Assembly: GCA_003491845.1 (NCBI GenBank)
Contig: DNBN01000001.1
Span: forward strand, 1-6,399
Length of the DNA stretch: 6,399 nucleotides
Reading direction: 5' to 3'
Source: Porticoccaceae bacterium
GTDB taxonomy: Bacteria > Pseudomonadota > Gammaproteobacteria > Pseudomonadales > Porticoccaceae
Shown: positions 1 through 6,399 of the stretch, piece after piece
Layout of the letters: every line of letters starts with the position of its first letter
Position numbering within the stretch: the stretch's first letter is position 1
Notes under the pieces: generated by a model
What the model saw: only the letters and a program-made list of their open reading frames with translations
The model's database searches: none
Told to the model about the DNA's origin: nothing
Made by a program: the position numbers and the translations under genes

Positions 1-2
1 GC

Positions 3-131
3 GAAGAGGCAGCGGGCGTTTGGGTTTCTGGACTACCAAGACAGGTCAACTTGATAACTGTTGGTCAAAATTATGTGGTCGATGGAGAATTAGTTAAGCC
101 GTCGTTCTTAGTCAACAGTGGCCAACAATAG
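3..131 (+). CDS. RND efflux periplasmic adaptor subunit (HlyD/membrane fusion family), C-terminal end only
   Basis: Only the last 42 residues are in the window, in the frame starting at base 3 and ending at the TAG at 129-131. The stretch reads GVWVSGLPRQVNLITVGQ and then a V-DGELVKPS segment. This matches the membrane-proximal end of RND adaptor proteins, where a 'G.WV.GLP....LITVGQ..V..G..V' pattern is typical. Such adaptors are anchored in the inner membrane and link the RND permease to an outer-membrane channel. The permease gene begins immediately afterwards, which supports the assignment and indicates co-transcription and likely coupled translation. The N-terminal, hairpin and lipoyl domains lie outside the window, so substrate and subfamily cannot be judged. 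The family call is fairly safe because both the tail motif and the gene order agree. Confidence 0.8.
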   Translation, partial: EEAAGVWVSGLPRQVNLITVGQNYVVDGELVKPSFLVNSGQQ

Positions 132-144
132 AGCTGATAAAAAA

Positions 145-3100
145 ATGAAATTTTTAAGCCTGATAATTGACCACTCACGAGCAACACTTTCAATTTTGTT
201 ACTGATTCTTGTAGCTGGTGCTGGCTCAAGGTTATCTATGCCAGTAGAGATGAACCCTAACGTTACATTGCCAGTGGTGATGATAATGGTTAGGCACGAC
301 GGAATTTCACCTGAGGACGGCGCACGTTTATTGATTCGTCCGATTGAAAAAGAGCTTAAGACGTTGGATGGACTTGACGAGGTTCAGGCTACGGCTCGTG
401 AAGGTTCAGTAGTAGTAACCGCCGAATTTGAGGTCGGAGATGACATTAAACAGGCAGTTGCAGATGTAAGAGAAGCGGTAGATAGAGCCAAAGCTGAATT
501 CCCGCAAGATACAAAAGAACCCATTGTTAATGAGCTAAGCCCGAGTCCTGAACCCACGATTGTAATTACTTTTTCGGGCGATAATGTATCAGAACGTGAA
601 CTTTTCCAAGTAGCAAAGTTTTATCAGAGGCAATTAGAGATGCTCCCTGATGTGCTCACTGCAGATATATCTGGGCACCGTGATGAAGTTGTCGATGTCG
701 TTGTTGACCCTTCTCGTATGGAGCAGTACGGTCTTGGAATCAATGAAATAATTAATGTGGTCAGAGTGAATAATATCCTTATTCCAGCGGGAGAAATGGA
801 TACTGCTCGAGGACGTTTTGGGGTTAAAATTCCGGCACTGATTGAAACCACCGACGATATAAGAGCCCTGCCGATCCGAAATAGTTCGGAAGGATCTGTT
901 GTTTTAGGTGACGTAGCGGATGTCCGGCGTACTTTCAAAGACGCCAGCAGCTACAGCCTGATAAATGGCCAAAAAACGATCGCCATTGATGTGCGTAAGC
1001 GTCTGACAGCTAACTTGATTGAAACTGTTGCGGCATCTCGACTGACCGTCAATCAGTATAGAAGCCAGTTTTCTAGTGATTTAGATATCGGTTACACCTT
1101 TGATAGCTCTGTTATGACAGGGCAAATGGTTGGTGAGCTTCAAGGTAATATAATAACAGCTATGTGTTTGGTTTTGATATTGGTGGTGGCAACTCTAGGT
1201 GTCAAATCCGGTATTTTAGTAGGTTTTGGTATTCCTTTTTGTCTACTGGGTGCTCTTATTTTAGTAAACCTTCTAGGCCACAGTTTTAACTTTATGGTGA
1301 TGTTTGGACTGCTCTTATCCTTGGGTATGCTAATCGATGGCGCTATTGTTGTTGTTGAATTTGCCAATACTAAAGCAGCTGAGGGCCTTTCAACAAGAGA
1401 GGCCTATGTGGCCGCAGTGCAACGAATGGCTATTCCCGTGATAGCATCAACAGGAACCACGTTAGCAGCATTTTTGCCTTTGCTATTTTGGCCGGGAGTG
1501 TCTGGCGAATTTATGTCGTACTTGCCAATTACTGTATTTGCGGTTTTAGCATGGTCTCTTACTTATGCACTTATCTTTGCCCCTACATTAGGTATTGTAA
1601 TGGCTCGTCGCCGCGGCAAGCGTAAAAAGCTTCCGGAGAACCATGCGTCTGAAGAGTCCGCAGCGACCTTGTTTCAGCCTCTATTAAATTTCTATCTCAG
1701 GTTACTGGTCCCTGTGATTAATGCACCAGTGCGATCTTCACTTGTGTCAATATCTCTTATTTTCGGAATATTTTATCTCTATGGTAAGTTCAATGCTGGG
1801 CAAGAGTTTTTCACGCCCATCGAGAGTCAGTATGGAATCGTTGAGGTTCGAGCTCAAGGAAATCTGGCAATCGAAGAGCAGAGAGATCTGACTCTGAAGG
1901 TGAACAATCTTGTATCCCAAATTGATGGAGTAAACCAGTTATATGCATCTGGTAAGGCCGGGAATTTTGTTACCTTTGGAACCGATAAAAGCCGCGACCA
2001 AATTAGTTCCATTCTAGTTGAATTATATCCTCGAGATGAGCGGAGTAGGGGTAGTAAAGAGATTTTTGCCGAAATTCGCGAACGCACAAAGGGACTGCCT
2101 GGTATTTACGTGTCTGGCCAGGAGGTAGAGACTGGCCCTCCTACAGGGAAAGATATTCAGATCGAATTGTCGTCCCCAAATAGGCAGGCCACTTATCAAA
2201 AAGCGATTGAATTGCGTGATTGGATAGCGGCTAACGTGAAAGGTATAAGAGATTTACAAGATACCTTACCTTTGGCAGGCATTCAGTGGGAAATAGAAGT
2301 TGATCGCTCCAGGGCGGCTATGTTGGGAGTTAATGTTGCTGATGTGGGGAGTATGGTCCAATTGATTACTGGTGGTGCGATTATCGGCGAATTTAGACCT
2401 GACAACTCAGATCAAGAAGTTGAAATTCGCTTGCGCTATCCAGTAGTAGACCGCCAGCTTATGGCGCTTGATGACTTGCGAGTGAATACACCCAATGGGC
2501 CTGTGGCAGTAAGCAGTTTTACTTCCAGAGTTGCTAAACCACGTATCGACTCTATTCAACGCATTGATCAGCGAGAAACAACATTTGTTTTGGGCAACAC
2601 CATGGAGGGCTATTTAGCTGATGACCAAATTCGAGTTATTCAGCAATGGATTGATAATGCTGAGCCGTCCGAAGTGAGCATTCGTTTCCGAGGTGCCAAT
2701 GAGGAACAGTTGAAGGCTGCAGAGTTTTTATCTGTAGCGTTTTCGCTCGCTATGGCAGTGATGTTAATCATGTTGGTTATGCAATTTAATAGTTTCTATC
2801 AAGCGAGCTTGATCTTATTTTCTGTGGTTATGTCTACAGCTGGGGTTCTTTTGGGATTAATGGTTGCTCAGGCTACCTTTAGCACTATTTTAACGGGGGT
2901 AGGAATTGTGGCTTTGGCGGGTATTGTTGTTAACAATAATATTGTTCTCATTGATACCTACAATTATTTACGGCGCAACAATTCTATGCTTACACCAACC
3001 GAAGCGGTTTATAGCGCAGCCAAATCACGTTTCAGACCGGTAATGCTAACTACCATTACTACCGTTGTAGGTTTGTTGCCACTGGCAAATAGCATTAGTA

Positions 3101-3303
3101 TCGATCTGGTGAACCGCAGTTATACCGTCGGTGGTATGGTTGCTTCTTGGTGGCAACCTTTAGCCAGCGCTATTGTGAATGGTTTACTAGTAGCCACCGT
3201 ACTGACGTTACTGCTAACGCCAGCGATGTTGTTGGTGCCAGAAATTGTGTCTAAACGACTAGGTTTTCGTATCGCCGGACACCAGTTTAGCGATAATGCT
3301 TAA
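145..3303 (+). CDS. RND family efflux pump permease, inner membrane (AcrB/HAE-type)
   Basis: This is a complete proton-driven RND permease of 1052 residues from ATG 145, a normal family length (AcrB has 1049). The layout is classical: TM1 at about 13-32, a periplasmic porter/docking loop to about 330, TM2-TM6 at about 333-486, TM7 at about 529-547, a second loop to about 858, and TM8-TM12 to about 1034. The first loop carries PVEMNPNVTLP and a GISPEDG.R.L..PIE block typical of the family. TM4 reads GMLIDGAIVVVE (D398, G399), where AcrB has an Asp-Asp pair. TM10 reads GIVVNNNIVLID (N930-N932), where AcrB has a Lys. ATG 145 is preferred because it places TM1 about a dozen residues from the N-terminus, as in AcrB. 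A GTG at 118 would add nine residues and overlap the adaptor gene by 14 nt, with no visible Shine-Dalgarno. The pump probably exports hydrophobic compounds, but the substrate cannot be read from the sequence. Confidence 0.93.
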   Translation: MKFLSLIIDHSRATLSILLLILVAGAGSRLSMPVEMNPNVTLPVVMIMVRHDGISPEDGARLLIRPIEKELKTLDGLDEVQATAREGSVVVTAEFEVGDDIKQAVADVREAVDRAKAEFPQDTKEPIVNELSPSPEPTIVITFSGDNVSERELFQVAKFYQRQLEMLPDVLTADISGHRDEVVDVVVDPSRMEQYGLGINEIINVVRVNNILIPAGEMDTARGRFGVKIPALIETTDDIRALPIRNSSEGSVVLGDVADVRRTFKDASSYSLINGQKTIAIDVRKRLTANLIETVAASRLTVNQYRSQFSSDLDIGYTFDSSVMTGQMVGELQGNIITAMCLVLILVVATLGVKSGILVGFGIPFCLLGALILVNLLGHSFNFMVMFGLLLSLGMLIDGAIVVVEFANTKAAEGLSTREAYVAAVQRMAIPVIASTGTTLAAFLPLLFWPGVSGEFMSYLPITVFAVLAWSLTYALIFAPTLGIVMARRRGKRKKLPENHASEESAATLFQPLLNFYLRLLVPVINAPVRSSLVSISLIFGIFYLYGKFNAGQEFFTPIESQYGIVEVRAQGNLAIEEQRDLTLKVNNLVSQIDGVNQLYASGKAGNFVTFGTDKSRDQISSILVELYPRDERSRGSKEIFAEIRERTKGLPGIYVSGQEVETGPPTGKDIQIELSSPNRQATYQKAIELRDWIAANVKGIRDLQDTLPLAGIQWEIEVDRSRAAMLGVNVADVGSMVQLITGGAIIGEFRPDNSDQEVEIRLRYPVVDRQLMALDDLRVNTPNGPVAVSSFTSRVAKPRIDSIQRIDQRETTFVLGNTMEGYLADDQIRVIQQWIDNAEPSEVSIRFRGANEEQLKAAEFLSVAFSLAMAVMLIMLVMQFNSFYQASLILFSVVMSTAGVLLGLMVAQATFSTILTGVGIVALAGIVVNNNIVLIDTYNYLRRNNSMLTPTEAVYSAAKSRFRPVMLTTITTVVGLLPLANSISIDLVNRSYTVGGMVASWWQPLASAIVNGLLVATVLTLLLTPAMLLVPEIVSKRLGFRIAGHQFSDNA

Positions 3304-3313
3304 CCGGAGATTA

Positions 3314-3319
3314 AAAGGT
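3314..3319 (+). promoter_or_regulatory. Ribosome binding site of dinB
   Basis: The AAAGGT here lies 6 nt before the TTG at 3326. An in-frame TGA occupies 3323-3325, and the next in-frame ATG is codon 18, beyond the catalytic Asp8. This site therefore fixes TTG 3326 as the start of the polymerase. Confidence 0.6.
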
Positions 3320-3325
3320 AACTGA

Positions 3326-4387
3326 TTGAGAAAAATCATCCATTGTGATTGCGACAGTTTTTATGCGTCGGTCGAAATGCGGGATGATCCGTCGTTACTT
3401 ACACTACCTATCGCGATCGGTGGCAAGTCTGACCGACGGGGTGTAGTGGCTACTTGTAACTACCTTGCTAGAGATTTTGGTATTCGATCTGCAATGCCCA
3501 CCGCCCATGCGTTGAGACTCTGCCCTGATCTTGTGGTCATTCCAGCTACTATGGAAAAATATCGCCAAGCTGCACATCAAATCCGGCAGATATTCTATCG
3601 ATATACCGATAAAGTTGAACCCTTATCATTGGACGAAGCTTATTTGGATGTTAGCGATTGCGATCTCTGTCAGGGCAGTGCCACTCTTATTGCGAAAGAC
3701 ATCAGACAGACTATTGCCGAGGAAGTAGGTGTGACAGCATCGGCGGGCATTGCGTCGAACAAGTTTTTAGCTAAAGTGGCCAGTGATCTTAATAAACCGG
3801 ATGGTCAATTTGTCATTGCACCAGATGAAATTGATGCTTTTGTTAAAGTACTAGAGGTTAAAAAGATTTTTGGCGTTGGCAAGGTGACAGCAGACAAGCT
3901 CCATCGGATGAATATAAAAACCTGTGGCGATCTACAGCAGCGCTCATTGATTGAGCTGGTGGATAAATTTGGTACCTTTGGTAAGCGGCTCTATGACTTG
4001 AGTTTTGGTAAGGATGACCGCGAAGTGAACTCAGACAGTCGCCGAAAATCCTTGAGTGTGGAGCATACATACTCCGGTGACTTAAAAGATCAGCTGGCAT
4101 GCCAAGAAAAAATACCTCAACTTCTGATGGAATTGCGGAGTCGTCTTCGAAGGATTGATGAAGACTATTTGGTGACTAAGCAGTTTATTAAAGTAAAGTT
4201 TAATGATTTCTCTGCTACCACCGTGGAACGCCAGGTTACTAAGGGGTTTCCTGAAGAAAGTTTTCAACTACTATTAGAAGAAGCATGGCAACGCAAAGCG
4301 CGTCCAGTACGATTAATAGGGCTGGGTGTGCGATTTGTTGATATATCTAAGCCCTCATTGGCCCGGCAATTGGTTTTGTTTGAGTAG
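3326..4387 (+). CDS. dinB: DNA polymerase IV (Y-family translesion polymerase)
   Basis: This Y-family polymerase copies past DNA lesions with low fidelity and no proofreading. Its 353 residues match the usual length (E. coli 351), and it aligns along its whole length with E. coli DinB as I recall it. The palm/fingers region holds the metal-binding Asp8 (in HCDCDSFYASVE) and the SLDEAYLDV block with D103 and E104. All three catalytic acids therefore sit at the same numbers as in E. coli. Tyr13 occupies the steric-gate position, where E. coli has Phe; Tyr is common in other DinB-type enzymes. A helix-hairpin-helix follows at about 178-203 (GVGK at 183-186), then the little-finger domain at about 243-345. 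The C-terminal tail RQLVLFE contains QLVLF, a good match to the beta-clamp-binding pentapeptide. The start is TTG, directly after an in-frame stop. It lies 22 nt after the RND permease gene, and I saw no LexA box (CTGT-N8-ACAG) in the gap. Confidence 0.97.
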   Translation: MRKIIHCDCDSFYASVEMRDDPSLLTLPIAIGGKSDRRGVVATCNYLARDFGIRSAMPTAHALRLCPDLVVIPATMEKYRQAAHQIRQIFYRYTDKVEPLSLDEAYLDVSDCDLCQGSATLIAKDIRQTIAEEVGVTASAGIASNKFLAKVASDLNKPDGQFVIAPDEIDAFVKVLEVKKIFGVGKVTADKLHRMNIKTCGDLQQRSLIELVDKFGTFGKRLYDLSFGKDDREVNSDSRRKSLSVEHTYSGDLKDQLACQEKIPQLLMELRSRLRRIDEDYLVTKQFIKVKFNDFSATTVERQVTKGFPEESFQLLLEEAWQRKARPVRLIGLGVRFVDISKPSLARQLVLFE

Positions 4388-4405
4388 GTGAACGACCAAT
4401 ATTTC

Positions 4406-4428
4406 ATTATTCAATCGTTTGAAATAAT
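4406..4428 (+). repeat. Imperfect AT-rich inverted repeat after dinB
   Basis: ATTATTCAA (4406-4414) can pair with TTGAAATAAT (4419-4428) across a 4-nt TCGT loop if one A is bulged. The stem is AT-rich and is not followed by a clean T run, so it is a poor intrinsic terminator. It overlaps the possible -35 box of the next gene and could be an operator or chance. Confidence 0.25.
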
Positions 4429-4446
4429 CTACTATTTTGCTAAACT
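4419..4446 (+). promoter_or_regulatory. Possible sigma-70 promoter for the small downstream gene
   Basis: TTGAAA (4419-4424) is followed after 16 nt by TAAACT (4441-4446). TG sits at 4438-4439, giving the TGn extended -10 arrangement. Transcription would begin near 4453, only a few bases before GTG 4459 but about 24 nt before TTG 4477. That spacing would favour the later start codon. The call rests on visual matching only, and another weak -10 (TACTAT, 4430-4435) lies nearby. Confidence 0.4.
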
Positions 4447-4458
4447 TAAGCACTTGTT

Positions 4459-4800
4459 GTGGTCAGAGAATTTGCGTTGATTAATCGTTCCAGTAAACAT
4501 TCAGTTCGTAATGAATTACGACGTAAAACCGAAGAGTTTGTTTCTCGTGGCGGAGAAATAAAGCATCACAACGCCGGAGAAACAGGTGAGTCTCAGGGCA
4601 ATAATAAAAGTCGGTCTGCCTTTATTAGCGGGGAGCCTCGTAAAACGCGTACCTATATCAACGATGTAGTGTCCGCATTAGATGAGCGTAAACAAAGTCA
4701 AATACCCTCCAAAAAGCCCGCTAAATCCAGTAGGCCAAAGAAAAAAATCATTTATGATGACTTCGGTGAAGCTATTCGTGAGGTTTGGGTCGATCAATAG
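4459..4800 (+). CDS. Small basic hypothetical protein with an 'EEFVSRGGEI' motif
   Basis: I do not recognise this protein with certainty. Read from GTG 4459 it has 113 residues. It has no signal peptide or membrane segment and is therefore probably cytoplasmic. A charged, probably helical N-terminal part (about 14-30) runs into EEFVSRGGEI (25-34), then a polar Gly/Asn/Ser-rich stretch, then a Lys/Pro/Ser linker (about 84-96). It ends in a hydrophobic-acidic tail, IIYDDFGEAIREVW (97-110). The 'F.SRGG.I' string resembles one I recall in SutA-like RNA polymerase-binding proteins of pseudomonads, but that is a short match from memory. GTG 4459 is given as the longest reading. TTG 4477 (107 residues) may be the true start, since AGAGA at 4465-4469 lies 7 nt before it and the possible promoter leaves almost no leader for 4459. 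The gene follows dinB by 71 nt and converges with lipA. The steady reading frame and ordered charge pattern suggest a real gene. Confidence 0.7.
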   Translation: MVREFALINRSSKHSVRNELRRKTEEFVSRGGEIKHHNAGETGESQGNNKSRSAFISGEPRKTRTYINDVVSALDERKQSQIPSKKPAKSSRPKKKIIYDDFGEAIREVWVDQ

Positions 4801-4813
4801 GTAAATCAGTACT

Positions 4814-4826
4814 GTTAGCGGCTAAC
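4814..4826. repeat. Short perfect inverted repeat between convergent genes
   Basis: GTTAGC (4814-4819) and GCTAAC (4821-4826) are exact reverse complements around one G. As a hairpin this gives only a 5-bp stem with a 3-nt loop and no following T run on either strand. It is at best a weak bidirectional pause site. The rest of the 97-nt gap (4801-4897) shows nothing clearer. Confidence 0.25.
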
Positions 4827-4897
4827 TGAGGTTGGGTGTCAGCGAGGTTATTGCATTAAACAGACGTCGCATCGACTGAGAGTGGATTACATCACGT

Positions 4898-5971
4898 TTA
4901 GCTTATTACTTCGCCGCGAGCTTGTTTATCTGCATGATAACTTGATCTCACCAGAGGTCCACAGGCTGCTTGTTTAAATCCAATATGGTATGCGTATTCA
5001 GTATACTCAGCAAATTCGTCAGGATGAACGAACCGCTCAACGGCCAAATGGCTGGGGGATGGTTGTAAATACTGTCCTACTGTGAGCATGTCAACATTGT
5101 GCTCTCGCAGATCGTCAAGTGTCCTAAGAAGCTCATCTTTTGTTTCACCTAAACCTACCATCAAGCCCGATTTTGTTTGAATTTCCGGGTTTCGTGCTTT
5201 GTATTCTTTTAATAGCTTCAATGACCAGGCGTAATTTGCACCCGGGCGAGCTTCGCGATAAAGCCTAGGTACTGTCTCTAGGTTGTGATTAAAAACATCT
5301 GGAGGTGTGGCTGACATAATATCCAAAGCCGGTGTCATTCGACCACGAAAATCAGGCACTAACACTTCGACTTTTAACCCAGAAGACAATAGTCTTGCTT
5401 CACGAATACAGTCAGCAAAATGCTGTGCACCGCCGTCGCGAAGATCATCGCGATCCACTGAAGTAATGACTACATATTTTAGTCCCATTTCATGAATAGC
5501 AAGCGCTAAATTCTTTGGTTCATCCATATCAAGTTCATTGGGTTTACCATGACCTACATCACAAAAAGGACAGCGCCGCGTGCAGATTTCTCCCATGATC
5601 ATAAAGGTTGCTGTTCCACCACTAAAACACTCATGAAGATTGGGGCAGGCAGCCTCTTCACAGACCGTAGACATCTTATGGCGGCGTAAAATAGATTTAA
5701 TTTCTTGTACTTTAGGAGACGCCGAAAGTCGAATTCGCATCCATTCTGGTTTGCGTTGTATAGTCGTGGTAGGAATAACTTTTACAGGAATTCGTTCCAC
5801 TTTATCTGCGCTACGAAGTTTTTCACCAGCTTTCAATCGTCTGGTTCGGGAAGGTGGACGTGGAGTGTCTATATTAACAACTGGAATACTCGATAGTTTA
5901 GATGCTTCATTGATCTGTTGAACACCAAGCTTGCCCGAATTCTCTTCTTCTGGAGTATCTATTAATTTCAC
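4898..5971 (-). CDS. lipA: Lipoyl synthase (radical SAM, two 4Fe-4S clusters)
   Basis: LipA inserts two sulfur atoms, at C6 and C8, into octanoyl groups already attached to lipoyl domains of 2-oxoacid dehydrogenases and the glycine cleavage H protein. The 357 residues contain the auxiliary-cluster motif C104-x4-C109-x5-C115 ([12 protein letters not shown]). The radical SAM motif is C130-x3-C134-x2-C137 (CTRRCPFC). The C-terminal RSSY is at 342-345, where a serine ligates the auxiliary cluster. Other family blocks present are [35 protein letters not shown] and [11 protein letters not shown]. The protein is about 36 residues longer than E. coli LipA because of a polar, Pro/Arg-rich N-terminal extension. 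The start is GTG at 5971-5969 and its GTGA overlaps the lipB stop, indicating translational coupling; an AAGGG lies 12 nt upstream. A TTG at codon 46 would give a more usual 312-residue protein, but it lacks a visible ribosome binding site. Confidence 0.97.
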   Translation of the reverse strand: MKLIDTPEEENSGKLGVQQINEASKLSSIPVVNIDTPRPPSRTRRLKAGEKLRSADKVERIPVKVIPTTTIQRKPEWMRIRLSASPKVQEIKSILRRHKMSTVCEEAACPNLHECFSGGTATFMIMGEICTRRCPFCDVGHGKPNELDMDEPKNLALAIHEMGLKYVVITSVDRDDLRDGGAQHFADCIREARLLSSGLKVEVLVPDFRGRMTPALDIMSATPPDVFNHNLETVPRLYREARPGANYAWSLKLLKEYKARNPEIQTKSGLMVGLGETKDELLRTLDDLREHNVDMLTVGQYLQPSPSHLAVERFVHPDEFAEYTEYAYHIGFKQAACGPLVRSSYHADKQARGEVIS

Positions 5972-6399
5972 GACTCTGTGTTGCCCTTAGGTAGATTGTT
6001 ATCATCAATACTATCTGTTACGTCTCTACCCTGATTATAACCTAGTCCATACATTAAATGATGGCTTAATTGCTCTGTTACTTTTTCAATTGACGGACAC
6101 GGACTGAGTATGTCAGCCATTTGAGTCATGTGGACGCCCAGGCCGCAAGGGTTGATGCGCTGCCAGGGCGACATGTCCATATTAATGTTGAAATTTAATC
6201 CGTGATAACTACAACCTTTACGAATGCGCAGTCCAAGGGATGCAATTTTTCTACCCTGGCTATCATAGACGCCAGGCGCATCTTTTCTTGGCGCTGCGTT
6301 TATCTGCCAATGCGCTAGGGTCTTTACTAGCGCCTGTTCTATAAGAGTTACAAGGGCTCTAACGCCTATACGCAAACGCTTTAAATCAATCATCAGGTA
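5968..6399 (-). CDS. lipB: Octanoyltransferase (lipoate-protein ligase B), N-terminus cut by window edge
   Basis: LipB moves octanoate from acyl carrier protein to a lysine of lipoyl domains through an acyl-cysteine intermediate, providing the substrate for LipA. The 143 codons in the window correspond to roughly the last two thirds of the 213-residue E. coli enzyme. Reading in from the edge, [19 protein letters not shown] aligns with the E. coli segment VLLNLKRRKLGVRELVTL, so the frame runs past base 6399. The ATG at 6393 is internal, not the start. Catalytic residues are present: the Lys in [14 protein letters not shown] and the Cys in RINPCGLG. The conserved PRKDAPGVY and [13 protein letters not shown] blocks are also there. 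The upstream block with the conserved RGGQ.T.HGPGQ-type motif lies outside the window. The stop TGA (5970-5968) overlaps the lipA GTG, so lipB-lipA is one operon read leftward. The promoter lies beyond the window. Confidence 0.95.
   Translation of the reverse strand, partial: YLMIDLKRLRIGVRALVTLIEQALVKTLAHWQINAAPRKDAPGVYDSQGRKIASLGLRIRKGCSYHGLNFNINMDMSPWQRINPCGLGVHMTQMADILSPCPSIEKVTEQLSHHLMYGLGYNQGRDVTDSIDDNNLPKGNTES

Noticed and set aside
624..2087. Several leftward open frames of 75-104 codons inside the RND permease gene (624-938, 1140-1367, 1854-2087)
   Set aside because: They lie antisense to a well-conserved membrane protein, have low-complexity Ser/Thr/Ile-rich translations and show no family motif. 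They are shadows of the permease reading frame.
3300..3345. A LexA (SOS) box upstream of dinB
   Set aside because: I looked for CTGT-N8-ACAG in the gap and early codons. There are single half-site-like pieces but no correctly spaced pair.
3531..4267. Short open frames in other frames within dinB (3531-3728 +, 3858-4100 -, 4082-4267 -)
   Set aside because: The polymerase is intact and conserved across this region, and none of these translations shows a recognisable domain or a good ribosome binding site.
4406..4437. Intrinsic terminator for dinB
   Set aside because: The stem is AT-rich with a bulge, and the following bases (CTACTATTTT) are not a proper T run, so it is listed only as a repeat.
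5307..5921. Rightward open frames inside lipA (5307-5495, 5640-5921, 5705-5896)
   Set aside because: All are antisense to the strongly conserved lipoyl synthase, and the translations look like reverse-strand artefacts.
1..6399. Mobile element, CRISPR array, tRNA/rRNA or phage module
   Set aside because: There is no transposase, integrase, repeated spacer pattern, cloverleaf-like segment or terminal repeat. Nearly all sequence is taken up by conserved chromosomal genes.

Overview
The window looks like chromosomal DNA of a gammaproteobacterium. The closest protein resemblances I can recall are to E. coli LipA, LipB and DinB, base composition is moderate, and lipB-lipA are joined in the usual gammaproteobacterial order. 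The codon choice and the small basic protein beside dinB would suit a marine or environmental lineage, but I cannot name the genus from sequence alone.

Left part, + strand (1-3303): the last 42 codons of an RND-pump periplasmic adaptor (HlyD/membrane fusion family) run directly into a complete inner-membrane RND permease of about 1050 residues. The adaptor stop lies 13 nt before the likely permease ATG, so the two form one transcription unit. No outer-membrane channel gene is visible here.

Middle, + strand (3304-4800): 22 nt after the permease comes dinB (DNA polymerase IV). It starts at a TTG placed directly after an in-frame stop and ends in a sliding-clamp-binding tail. A 71-nt gap with a possible promoter leads to a small, basic, unrecognised protein of about 107-113 residues.

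Right part, - strand (4898-6399): lipA (lipoyl synthase) and the C-terminal two thirds of lipB (octanoyltransferase, cut by the window edge) are read leftward and overlap by 4 nt (GTGA). LipB transfers octanoyl from acyl carrier protein to lipoyl domains, and LipA inserts the two sulfurs. This operon converges on the small + strand gene across a 97-nt gap without a convincing terminator.

Most of the window is ordinary housekeeping and efflux sequence. I see no CRISPR, tRNA, rRNA, insertion sequence or phage gene, and no clear new system. The points most worth a second look are the altered proton-relay residues of the RND permease, dinB directly behind the efflux operon, the unrecognised small protein, and the long N-terminal extension of LipA.
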